Part shown: piece after piece, positions 51,229 through 61,500 of the stretch | How positions within the stretch are numbered: position 1 is the stretch's first letter | Layout of the letters: each line of letters begins with the position of its first letter | NCBI RefSeq assembly: GCF_030817415.1 | Contig: NZ_JAUSZI010000002.1 | Span: forward strand, 5,084,001-5,148,000 | Reading direction: 5' to 3' | DNA: 64,000 bases | DNA from: Streptomyces umbrinus | GTDB taxonomy: Bacteria > Actinomycetota > Actinomycetes > Streptomycetales > Streptomycetaceae | Program-made: the position numbers and the translations under genes | Notes under the pieces: generated by a model | Seen by the model: the letters and a program-made list of their open reading frames with translations, nothing else | Database searches by the model: none | Told to the model about the DNA's origin: nothing

Positions 51229-51256
51229 TGCCACCGCAGTCTCCTGCCATCCGAAG
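51229..51256 (+). promoter_or_regulatory. Shared operator-like element, copy 2 (before ABC exporter)
   Basis: TGCCACCGCAGTCTCCTGCCA, then CCGAAG, matches the element at 48571 in 19 of 21 positions. Here the internal direct repeat is CTCCTGCCA twice with a 16-bp period. It is about 110-137 bp upstream of the ATPase start at 51366, the same distance as copy 1 from the SARP start. Confidence 0.6.
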
Positions 51257-51365
51257 ACCCTGCTCCGGTGCCCGGGCCGTCCCGACAATGGCCCTGCCGG
51301 CGCTTTTCCCGAAGCATCCCTTCCGCCAGTTGCGCGGAGGACCGACACCGAACGAGTTGGGACAG

Positions 51366-52103
51366 ATGAGTAACGACGCGATCCAGTTGCGCTCCGTCAG
51401 CAGGCGGTACGGGTCGGGCGGGGGGGCCGTGACCGCGCTCGACCAGGTCTCGCTCGCCTTCCCTCGGGGCACCTTCACCGCCGTCATGGGCCCGTCCGGT
51501 TCCGGCAAGTCGACCCTGTTGCAGTGCGCCGCGGGCCTCGACCGGCCCACGTCGGGCTCGGTGGCGGTGGGCGACACCGAGCTGACGAAGCTGAGCGAGA
51601 CGAGGCTGACCCTGCTGCGCCGCGAGCGCATCGGTTTCGTCTTCCAGGCGTTCAACCTGCTGCCGTCCCTGACCGCCGAGCAGAACGTGGCGCTGCCGCT
51701 GCGCCTGGCCGGCCGCCGCCCCGCCAAGGCGCAGGTCCGTGAGGTGCTGCGGCAGGTCGGCCTTGCCGACAGGGCCCGGCACCGGCCGTCGGAGATGTCC
51801 GGCGGGCAGCAGCAGCGAGTCGCGCTGGCCCGCGCCCTGATCACCCGTCCCGAGGTGCTCTTCGGCGACGAGCCGACCGGTGCGCTCGACTCGCAGACCA
51901 GCCGTGAGGTGCTGGCGCTGCTGCGCGGGATGGTCGACGGCGAGGGCCAGACGATCATCATGGTCACGCACGACCCGGTGGCCGCCTCGTACGCCGACCG
52001 TGTCGTGTTCCTCGTCGACGGGCGGGTCAACGGCGCGTTGGTCGGGGCGTCCGCCGAGGACATCGCCGCACGCATGACCAAGCTGGAGGCCGTGCCGTGC
52101 TGA
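51366..52103 (+). CDS. ABC transporter ATPase (MacB/LolD type)
   Basis: The 245-residue ATPase has Walker A VMGPSGSGKSTLL, Q-loop VFQAFNLLPSL, signature MSGGQQQRVALARAL, Walker B EVLFGDEPTGALDS and switch His in MVTHDPVAASYA. These features define the MacB/LolD class that works with FtsX-like permeases. The ATG at 51366 has only a weak ribosome site (GGGA). The 7-bp overlap with the permease gene shows they form one exporter. Confidence 0.93.
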   Translation: MSNDAIQLRSVSRRYGSGGGAVTALDQVSLAFPRGTFTAVMGPSGSGKSTLLQCAAGLDRPTSGSVAVGDTELTKLSETRLTLLRRERIGFVFQAFNLLPSLTAEQNVALPLRLAGRRPAKAQVREVLRQVGLADRARHRPSEMSGGQQQRVALARALITRPEVLFGDEPTGALDSQTSREVLALLRGMVDGEGQTIIMVTHDPVAASYADRVVFLVDGRVNGALVGASAEDIAARMTKLEAVPC

Positions 52104-54553
52104 GCACCGCTCTGCGCACACTGCGCACGCGCTGGGTCACGTTCGTCGGCAGCTTCGTCGCGCTCTCACTGGGCGTCGCGCTGATCGCCGTGATGGGCCT
52201 GGCCCTGGCGTCCTCGCTGGACGCGCCCGACCGCAGGCCGGAGCGGTTCGCCGCGGCGCCGGTCGTGGTCAAGGGCGTGAACACCCTGCGGGTGCCGACG
52301 CCGATCGGCGACCGGAAGCAGAAGCTCGCGCGGCCGAACGCCGTGCCGGCGCCGGTCGTCGAGAAGCTGCGGCGGCTCGGGAAGGTCGTCGAGGACCGGT
52401 CCTACGCCGTACGGGCCCGGGGCGGCCCCGACGACCTGGTGGGCCACCCCTGGTCGACCGCGGCCTTCGCCCGGTACGAACTGGTCGACGGGCGCGCCCC
52501 GAAGGCGGCCGACGAGGTCGTCGTCAGCGGGGACTGGGCCGTGCCCGGCGAGCGGGTGCGGACCGACCTCGGTACCGTCCGGGTCGTCGGCACGGTGGGC
52601 TCGCTCGGCTTCGAGGACGCCGTCTTCCACACCGACGCCCGCGCCGCCGAGCTGGCGCCGCACAGCGTGCAGCTCGTCGTCGAGGCGAGCGCCGATGCCG
52701 TACGGAAGGCGGTGGACGCCGGTTCCGGCGTCAGTGTGCTCACCGGTGACCGGCGTCGGCTCGCGGACGCCGATCCCGACCGGGACAGCGAGGCGATCAC
52801 CGCGATGAACGCCATGTTCGGCACCGCGGGCGGCGTCACCGGGTTCGTGTCGGTGTTCGTCGTGGCGTCGACCTTCGCCTTCGCCGTCGCCCAGCGGAAA
52901 CGGGAGTTCGGGCTGCTGCGCACCGCCGGGGCGACGCCGGGCCAGATCCGCCGCATGGTCTTCGCCGAGGCCGTCGTCGTCGGCGTCCTCGCCTCCGCCG
53001 CCGGCTGCGTGCTGGGGGCGTACGGGGCGCCGTGGCTGGCCGAGTGGGTGGTCGAGGGCGGACTGGCGCCGAGCTGGTTCACCATCGGCGATCACACCTG
53101 GCCCTACCACATGGCGTTCTGGACGGGCCTGTTCGTCGCGCTGTGTGGGGTCGTGGCCGCGTCCTGGCGGGCTGGGAAGACCGGCCCCACCGAGGCGCTG
53201 CGCGAGGCGTCCGTTGACACGCGGACGATGACGTGGGGCCGCTGGCTGTTCGGTGCGGGGCTGCTGGTCACGGCCGTGGTGACGCTGGCGCTGGCGCTGT
53301 TCGGCGACCCGGGCGACCTGCTGCACCGCAAGACGTACACGAGCCGCCCGATGCTGCTGATCACCGCGGTCGCGCTGCTCGCCCCGGTCCTGGTGGGCCC
53401 GCTGACCCGGCTGATCGCCTGGCTGCCCGCCCAGCTGCCCGGCGCCAGCGGCATGCTGGTGCGCGAGAACGCGGCCGCCGGTATCCGCCGTACGGCCGCC
53501 ATCGCGGCGCCCGTGCTGGTCACGGTGGCGCTCGCGGGCTCGCTGCTCGGCGCCACCGCGACGCTGAACGAGGCCAAGGCGACCGAGACGCGCGACCAGA
53601 CGGCCGCCGCCTTCGTGCTCTCCCCGGCGGGCGACGCCGGCTTCGACGCGGCCGCGGTGGAGAGGATGCGCGAGGTGCCGGGCGCCGAGGTCTCCGCGAC
53701 CTCGACGAGCGCCGTGTACGTGCTGGAGGAGGGCGTCGCCCTCATCAGGTCCGACGCCCGTGCGGCCGATCCGGCGCTGCTCGCCGACACGGTGCGGATG
53801 CCCGTGACGGCGGGGAAGGTGAGCGACCTCGACGACGATTCGATCATCGTCAACGAGGAGTGGGAGAAGCACTCCGTGGGGCAGCGCGTGGATGTGTGGC
53901 TCGGTGACGGCACAAGGAAGTCCCTGAAGATCGCCGCGGTGATGGCGATCGGCACGGGCAACAACGGTGTGTACGTCACCCCGGCCAACGCGGCCGGCGC
54001 GCCCGTCGACCGGGTCGACGTGGCCCTCGCGGACGGCGCCGACCGGTCCGCGGTGGCAGCGGGGCTGCGCAAGGCGATGGGGTCGTCCGGCGGTGAGGTG
54101 TTCACCAAGGAGCAGTGGGTGCGGGCGACTTACCCCGAGACCAACCGCACGACCCGGATCGGCTTCCTGCTCGTCCTCGGCATCGCCCTCCTCTACACCG
54201 GCATCTCGCTGGCCAACACCATGGTCATGGCCACGTCCGACCGGATCCGCGACCTGGCCGTGCTGCGTCTGGCCGGGGCCACCCGGTGGCAGGTGCTGCG
54301 CGTGGTCGGCGCCGAGGCGCTGATGGTGGTGGCGGTGGGCGGAATACTCGGCCTGCTGGTCGCCGGGCTGAACCTGCTGGGCATGTGGGGCGCCCTCGGC
54401 ATCCTGTCGGTGTGGACGCCGATCGCGATCCCGTGGGCGACGCTCGGCGCGGTGGTGGGCGCGTGTGCGGTCCTCGCGGTGGTGTCCGCGGTCGTACCCG
54501 CCGGGCTGTCGCTGCGCCGCAGGGCCGTGGAGCTGGCGGGCGTACACGAATGA
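52097..54553 (+). CDS. FtsX-like ABC permease (MacB type, duplicated)
   Basis: The 818-residue membrane protein has an N-terminal helix (WVTFVGSFVALSLGVALIAV), a large external domain and two FtsX modules. The first has helices around residues 250-370 (FAFAVAQRKREFGLLRTAGA) and the second around 680-818 (RIRDLAVLRLAGATRWQVL), with the typical coupling helix before each. Together with the ATPase it should export a peptide or lipid-like molecule or confer resistance, in the manner of streptomycete BceB/MacB permeases. The GTG at 52097 overlaps the ATPase stop. Confidence 0.93.
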   Translation: MLSTALRTLRTRWVTFVGSFVALSLGVALIAVMGLALASSLDAPDRRPERFAAAPVVVKGVNTLRVPTPIGDRKQKLARPNAVPAPVVEKLRRLGKVVEDRSYAVRARGGPDDLVGHPWSTAAFARYELVDGRAPKAADEVVVSGDWAVPGERVRTDLGTVRVVGTVGSLGFEDAVFHTDARAAELAPHSVQLVVEASADAVRKAVDAGSGVSVLTGDRRRLADADPDRDSEAITAMNAMFGTAGGVTGFVSVFVVASTFAFAVAQRKREFGLLRTAGATPGQIRRMVFAEAVVVGVLASAAGCVLGAYGAPWLAEWVVEGGLAPSWFTIGDHTWPYHMAFWTGLFVALCGVVAASWRAGKTGPTEALREASVDTRTMTWGRWLFGAGLLVTAVVTLALALFGDPGDLLHRKTYTSRPMLLITAVALLAPVLVGPLTRLIAWLPAQLPGASGMLVRENAAAGIRRTAAIAAPVLVTVALAGSLLGATATLNEAKATETRDQTAAAFVLSPAGDAGFDAAAVERMREVPGAEVSATSTSAVYVLEEGVALIRSDARAADPALLADTVRMPVTAGKVSDLDDDSIIVNEEWEKHSVGQRVDVWLGDGTRKSLKIAAVMAIGTGNNGVYVTPANAAGAPVDRVDVALADGADRSAVAAGLRKAMGSSGGEVFTKEQWVRATYPETNRTTRIGFLLVLGIALLYTGISLANTMVMATSDRIRDLAVLRLAGATRWQVLRVVGAEALMVVAVGGILGLLVAGLNLLGMWGALGILSVWTPIAIPWATLGAVVGACAVLAVVSAVVPAGLSLRRRAVELAGVHE

Positions 54554-54723
54554 CCATCTGAACCGGCGCCGGACATCCGTCCCCCCGTCTGTCCGGCGCC
54601 CCCCTCCGTGCCGACCGGTGTCTCCCCCGTCACCGGCGGCGCGGCAACCGACGGCCGGGCCGCCCCGAGAGACGGCCCGGCCGTCGCGCTGCACCGGGCC
54701 GGGGCCGGCCGAGCGGGCCCCGG

Positions 54724-55032
54724 CCACGACGACGGAATCGGCCCGGGCGCGGCACGGGAGTGGGCCGGGCACCGCACGGAAGCGAGTCGGGCGCCGTACC
54801 CGAGCGGGCCGAGTGCCGCACGGGAGTGGCCCGGGTGACGTACCGGAGCAGGCCGGGTGCCATACGGAAGCGGCCCCAGGCGCCGCACCGAAGCAGCCCG
54901 GGCGCTACACCGGAACGGGCCGGGCACCGCACGGAAGCGAGTCGGGTACTGGACCGGAGCAGCCCGGGCGCCGCACGGGAACGGGCCGGGCTCTATACCG
55001 GAATCGGCCGGACTCCACTACGAAGTCGGCCG
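54724..55032. repeat. Degenerate 22-bp tandem repeat, about 14 copies
   Basis: Units follow the pattern YGCCGCACCGGAAGCGGGCCGG; the conserved GGA occurs at 54734, 54757, 54778, 54801, 54823, 54845, 54866, 54889, 54912, 54933, 54956, 54978, 55000 and 55021, that is every 21-23 bp. Copies differ mostly in two or three positions. Two turns of B-DNA per unit would present one face to a binding protein. The function is unknown. Confidence 0.75.
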
Positions 55033-55394
55033 CCCCTAACTCACGCCGGAACAGGCCCGAACAGCGTTCTGCACCGGGCCCGGCCGTCGTGAGCTCGGGC
55101 CCGGCCGCCGTGAGCTCGGGGGCGGTCGGCGAGAGCGCGCGCACCAGCCGGCAACCGGATTCCCGGTCCGCGCGCCGAATTCCCGGTGCGCGTCGTCCGT
55201 CCGGTCGCCGCACGGCATCGGACGGGACCCAGCGGCCTCGGTCGCCCCGGGATCCGCGCCGGACCATCGGACGGGATCCGCGCCGGACCGTCCCGGACCA
55301 TCAAGGGGAAGCCCGTCCCCGTTCGTGAACGCGTCGAACCGGACCGTAGGGTCCGTTCACGGCTTCCGGGTGCCGGGGGTCACGTGGTGAGGAA

Positions 55395-55434
55395 GTTCCG
55401 GTGACCCGCCGTGCGGACGGCGGGTCACCGGGAC
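55395..55434 (-). terminator. Perfect 15-bp hairpin downstream of the NRPS
   Basis: CCGGTGACCCGCCGT (55398-55412) and ACGGCGGGTCACCGG (55417-55431) pair fully with loop GCGG; three more pairs (one G-T) extend the stem outward. It lies about 90 bp after the leftward NRPS stop and should end that transcript. Confidence 0.85.
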
Positions 55435-55524
55435 CGGGTGCCTGATGCGGCTCTTGTTCCGTGATTCGCCGATGGCGGCCGTGCGGCGACCGTGTTCCGG
55501 CCGGCCCTCGGGAACTCCATGGGA

Positions 55525-58500
55525 TCAGGCCTCGTCGTCCACGGGCCGCGTTGCGTCGCCCGGCCACTGCCGTGTGGCGGCCCCGTCCCCGTCGCGCCGT
55601 CTGAGGGCGTCCGCCACGAAGGTGCCCAGGGCCTGGCCGGACTCGGCGTTGGTGAGGACGACGAAGCCCGTGCCGGTGTCGAGGCGAGTGAACGCGCCGG
55701 CCCGGAATCCCGCCGTACGGCCTCCGTGGCCGTACTCCGTGCCGCTCCCCGTGTCGTCGACCACCGTGCCCAGGCCGTAGAAGCTGCCGGGGTGCGTGAC
55801 GGTGAGGAGTTGTCGGGCCAGGGGCCTGGTCAGGAGCACGGCGCCGGGCCGGCCCAGCCGGGCCCGACGGATCTCCGCCGCCACCTTGGCCAGGTCCAGG
55901 GCACTGGACCACAGTCCGCCCGAGGCTGCCTCCGCACGGACGCGCCAGCCGCCGGCCAGCGGGGTGCCGTGCACGTCGTGGCCGGTGGCGGTGGGGGTGG
56001 CGGACCGCTGGGGATACCACTGGTCGAAGCTGCTGTCCGTCATGCCCAGGGGGCCGAGTACGAGGCGTTCGGCGAGGTCGGGGAAGGTCTCTCCCGTCAC
56101 GTCCTGGAGCAGGAGTTCCAGCACGGAGAAGTTGACGCCGCTCTTGCGGAACACCTGCCCGGCGGGGAACTCCGCGCGGACCGGCGGATGGTCCGCGGGC
56201 GGCAGGCCGTCGAGGAGCTGCGGCAGGGTGGGGATCGGGTCGGCGGGGTGGTAGTGGGTGACCGGGACCGTGCCGAGCCCCGACCGATGACTCATGAGGT
56301 CCCTGATGGTCACGGGCGACCGGCCCGGTACGCGCCAGGACGTCAGATACCTGTTGACGTCCGAGTCCAGCCCGAGCACCCCCTGCGCGGCCAGGCCGAG
56401 GACCGCCAGCGCCGTCACGTGTTTGCTGAGGGAGCCCACCCGGAACGGCGTACGGCAGGTCACCGGTCCACCGTCGGCAGCCGTGACGCCGTACCCCCGC
56501 GCCGAGACCGCCTCACCGTCGTGCAGGAGTGCCACTGCCACGCCCGGCACCCGGTGCCGGTCCATGGCCGCGAGGAGGTCGTCCTCGTCGAAGGCAGGCC
56601 GGGCGCCCGTGTCCCGTACCGGGGCGGGAGCCGACGCCTCGGGCGCTCGCCGCACCGGGGGCAGCGCGTCCAGGGCGGCCGCGAGCTCCTCCAGCGTGCC
56701 GTACTCGTAGAGCATGCGCAGGGTCAGGGGCAGGCCGGCGCGCCGGGCCTCGGCCAGCACGGTGATCAGCTTCAGCGAGTGTCCGCCGAGCCCGACGAAC
56801 CCGTCCCGGACACCGACGCGTTCGACGCCGAGGGCATCCCGCCAGATGCGTGCGACACGCTTCTCGGTCGGGGTGCGCGGGGCGACGTGGTGGTCGTCGT
56901 CCGCCCGGCCGGCGCGGGCCGGGGCGGGCAGGGCCGTGCGGTCGACCTTGCCGTTGGCCGTCAGCGGCAGCGTCGGCAGCGCGGTGAAGGTCGCGGGCAC
57001 CATGTGTTCCGGCAGCAGCCGTGCCAGATGCGCGGTCAGGTCCTCGGGGACCGCCGGCGTCACATAGGCGGCCAGCTCCCCCTCGTGCGCGGTGACGTAG
57101 GCGTCCCGCACCCCGGGGTGCCCGGCCAGTGCCGCACGCACCTCGCCCGGCTCGACCCGGTGGCCGCGGATCTTGACCTGGTCGTCGGTCCGGCCGAGGA
57201 ACTCCAGGGTACCGTCGGGCAGTTGACGCACGAGATCGCCGGTGCGGTACAGCCGCGCCCCCGGCGGTCCGAAGGGGTCCGGCAGGAACCGCTCGGCGGT
57301 CAGCCCGGGGCGGCCCGTGTAACCGCGGGCCACGCCCGTGCCACCGGCGTACAGCTCGCCCGGGACGCCGGGCAGCACCTGCCGCAGGCTCTCGTCGAGC
57401 ACGTGCACGGTGGCGCCGGGAAGGGGCTTCCCGATCGGCACGACATCGTCGTCCGGCACGAGGTCCGCGAGCTCGTGGACGGTCGTTCCCACACATGTCT
57501 CGGTGGGGCCGTACTCGTTGACGAGGCGGGCGCCCGGGGCGAGTTCGCGCCAGCGCCGTACGACGGAACCGTGCAGGGGCTCACCCGCGACCACCAGGAC
57601 CCCGGCCAGACCGGCTGCCTGCGCGGGGGTGAACTGCTCGGCGAGCAGGCCGAGGTGACCGGGGGTGAGCTTGACGAAGCTGTACGGGGCCCCGGCCGCC
57701 AGTTCGTCCCCCAGCCGTGCGGGGCCGGTGTCCTGCGGGACCGTGTGCACGGGCTGCCCGCTCACCAGCGGGGCCCACAGGTTGGGGACGACCAGGTCGT
57801 AGGCGACCGACGAGAACAGCGGGGCGCCGCCCTCGCCGAGCGACGCCAACTCCCGCGCCGCCCAGGCGACATGGTGGGCGAGCGACCCGTGGGTCACCTC
57901 CACGCCCTTGGGAGTCCCGGTCGACCCGGAAGTGAAGATCACGTACGCCAGGGTGCCGGGGGCGCCCGCGTGTCGCACGGGTCCGGGCTCCTGGGCGGTA
58001 CGGCCGGCGGGGTGCCCGGCGGATCGGCCGGCAGAAGCCGCGTCCGTCACCACCGTGTCCGTGTCCGTGAACCGTTCCGCGTATGCCGACGAGGTCACCG
58101 CCACGGCCGCACCGGAGCCCGCCACGATCGACGCCACCCGCGCCGCGGGGTACGACGGATCGATCGGTACGTACGCACCGCCTGCCTTCCACACCGCCAG
58201 CAGGGCCGCGATCAGGTCGGGTCCCCGGTCCAGCAGCACCGCCACCCTCGACTCGGGGCGCACGCCCCGCTCCCGCAGCGCGTGCGCCAACCGCCGGGCA
58301 CGGGCGTCCAGTTCGGCGTACGACACCCGCTCGACGCCCCGCACCACCGCGGCGGCGTCGGGACAGGACGCGACGCGGGACTCGAACAGGGCGAGCACGG
58401 AGGGCGCGTCCGCCGCGCTCTTCGTCCCGCCGGTCCGGCGGACCGCTTCCTCCTCCCCGGCCTCCAGGAAGGTCTCCGTCGCGTCGCCCCCGGGGTCCGC

Positions 58501-61500
58501 GGCCATCGCCTCCAGGACTCGCCGGTACAGCCGCGCGATCCGCTCCGCGCGCTCACGGGTCAGCACGGTGGTGTTCGTCTTCAGGCCGATGTGCCGCCGG
58601 ACCGTCGTGACGGCCAGGTCGAACTCCGTGGTGCCGGGCGCCATCACGGAGTCCATGTCGACGGCGTCGCTCTCCAGGCGCGCGAAGTCGACGTGGTTGA
58701 GGACGACGTTCACCAGCCGGGGTCCCTGGGCGTCCTCCCGCATCTCGGGCATCGGGAACTGGCGGTACGGCCACAGCTCCGCCTCCTGTTCGAAGGCCTC
58801 GCGGACCAGCTCGCGCCAGGTCCCGGCGGGCCGGCGGAAGACGAACGGGACCGTGTTGAGGTGCATGCCGTGGACCCGGTCGGCGCCGACCGTCTCCGGC
58901 CGGGTGTGCACCACGACGCCGCCGGTGAACCGGGGTCCGCCGCCGAGCCGGCTCAGCACCGTGCCGTGCGCGGCCACGAGGACGCTCTTGAGGGAGGCGC
59001 CCGCGTCCGCGGCCAGCGCGCGCAGCTTCTCCTCCAGGTCGTCGAAGGGTGCCCGTACCCAGAAGTCCTCGCGGGGCCGGTCCGGCTCGCCCCAGTGCGG
59101 GGGGAGTTCGAAGGCCGGATGGCCGCTGACGGTTCGCGTCCAGTACGCGCGGGCCGGCGCCGAGTCCAGGGCACGCAGTTCACCGGCGACGGAGTCGGCG
59201 AAGCGTACGCCCGGCGCGCGGTACGGACCGGGGGCGCCCGACTCCCGGATGTCCCGGTAGCAGTCGAGCAGTTCACGCAACAGCGAGTGGTAGCTCCAGC
59301 CCTCCAGGATCCCGTGGAACTCGGAGGCCGACAACCACCAGCCGTCGTCCGTGCGGTGGACGGTGAGCCGCAGCAGCGGCGGCACCGCGAGATCGAATCG
59401 CCGGGCCCGGTCCTCGTCGTGGAACCGGTGCAGGCTCGCGCGCACCGCGTCGGCGTCGATGCCTCGCAGGTCCCGTACCTCGACCGGCACGTCGGCCGAG
59501 GAGTGCACGAGTTGCATGGGAACGGAACAGGAGTGCAGGTCGAAGGAGGTGCGCAGCACGTCGTGGCGTGCCGTCACCGTCCGGGCGGCCGCGTGCAGCG
59601 CGGGCAGGGAGAAGGGCCCGGTGTCCCGCATCCGGGTGGTGGCGACGTTCTGGTAGGTGTTGTGCCGGTCGTGGCCGAGCATGTCGACGACCATGCCGAC
59701 CTGCGCCCGGGTCATCGGATACGCGTCCACCAGGGCGTCCGGGAGCCGCTCCCGGTCCTCGGCGCCGACCAGCTCGAACGGCAGGACGGCCGCACCGGCG
59801 GACGCGGGGGCCCGGGTTCCGGCCACGGCGCACATCCCGGCGACCGTGCGGTGGTCGAAGACATCGCGGATCGTCACGTCGTACCCGGCGGCCCGCAGCG
59901 CGCCCACCAGGGTCACCGCGCGGATCGAGTCGCCGCCCAGGTCGAAGAAGCTGTCCTCGACGCCGAGCCTCTCCAGACCCAGCACCTCGCGCCATACGGC
60001 GGCGAACTCCCGCTCGGCGGCGGTTCGCGGCGCGCGCGAGGCCTCGTCCGTGTCCGGCCGGTGCGGTGCGTCGTCCGGTGCGGGCAGGGCCCGCTTGTCG
60101 AGCTTGCCGTTGGGGGTCAGGGGCAGGCCGCTCATCGGCACCAGGGCCGAGGGCACCATGTACTCGGGCAGCGCCGCGCGCAGATGCCGGCGCAGCTCGG
60201 ACACCGCGATGTCGCCCTGTCCGGCGGGCACGACATAGCCGACCAGCCGCTTGCCGCCCGGCCCGTCCTCCTGTACGACGACGGCGGCCTCGCGTACGGC
60301 GGGATGGGCGGCGAGCACGGTCTCGACCTCTCCGGGCTCGACGCGGAAGCCGCGGATCTTCACCTGGTCGTCGATCCGGCCGAGGAACTCCAGGACGCCG
60401 TCGGTGCGGTGGCGCGCCAGGTCGCCGCTGCGGTACATCCGCGAACCGGGCGGCCCGTAGGGATCGGGCACGAAGCGCTCCGCCGTCAGCCGGGGCCGGC
60501 CGAGGTAGCCCCGGGCCACCCCCGGACCGCTCACATGGATCTCACCGGGGACGCCGGCCGGCACGGGGGCGCCGTGCGGATCGAGCAGCCGGACGGCGAG
60601 GTCGGCGAGCGGGTGCCCGACGGGGTTCCCGGCGCCGCTGTCGACGTCGGTGCGGGTGACCCGGTGGCAGGTGGCGTGGACGGTGGTCTCGGTGATGCCG
60701 TACATGTTGAGGACGGACGTGCGGTCGGGGTCCATCCGGTCGAACCAGGGGCCGAGTTCGGGTATGCCGAGCTGCTCGCCGGCGCACACGACGGCCCGCA
60801 GGGCGAGCCGGCCGAGCCGTGGATCGCCGTCCGCGGCGGCCGACACCGGACCGCGGAAGGCCGACGGCGTCTGGGAGAGCACGGTGACCCGCTCCGCGGC
60901 CAGCAGGTCGATCAGGTCGTCGGGGGAGCGTGCCGTGTCGAGCGGGACGACGACCAGCCGGCCGCCGTGCAGGAGAGCGCCCCACATCTCGAAGACCGAC
61001 ACGTCGAAGGCGTGACTGTGGAACAGCGTCCACACGTCGTGCTCGTCGAAGGCGAGGTGTTCACGGGCCGTGGCCAGCAGGCGGCGCACGTTGCGGTGGG
61101 TGACCTCGACGCCCTTGGGGCGGCCGGTGGAGCCGGAGGTGTAGATGACGTAGGCGCGGTCGTCGAGGTGGGCGGCAGGCCCGAGGTCGGCCGCGGACAG
61201 CGACTCGAGACGGGACCGCTCCCGGTCCAGGTCGAGGATCAGGCCGGCGTACCGGCCCGTGAGCCGTTCCCCGTGCGCGCTGTCGGTCAGCACCAGGGGC
61301 GCGCCGGTGTCGGCGAGGACCAGCTCCAGCCGGGCGGCGGGCGCCGCGGGGTCGAGCGGGACGTAGGCCGCGCCCGACTTGAGGATGCCGAGCAGCGCCG
61401 GCAGCAGATCGGTGCCGCGGTCCAGCAGGACTCCCACCAGGCTGCCGGGCCCCGCTCCCCGCGCACGCAGCAGCCTGGCGACGCGGTTGGCGCGGGCGTT

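Larger units (their letters stand above)
54554..55524. other. Repeat-rich non-coding region between exporter and NRPS
   Basis: About 970 bp without a credible gene, although several frames stay open because of GC content. It contains a 22-bp tandem array (54724-55032), a pair of GTGAGCTCGGGCCCGGCCG blocks (about 55089-55126), repeated GGATCCGCGCCGGACC (about 55250 and 55268) and a perfect terminator hairpin near 55398. The reading frame shifts from unit to unit, so it is not protein coding. Confidence 0.7.

Noticed and set aside
54193..54927. A minus-strand frame with repeated GP-x-YG-x-RPAPVR blocks
   Set aside because: The apparent protein repeat only reflects the 22-bp DNA repeat; the frame starts inside the array and runs antisense into the permease gene.
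54724..55032. CRISPR array
   Set aside because: The units are contiguous and degenerate with no unique spacers, and no cas genes are present.
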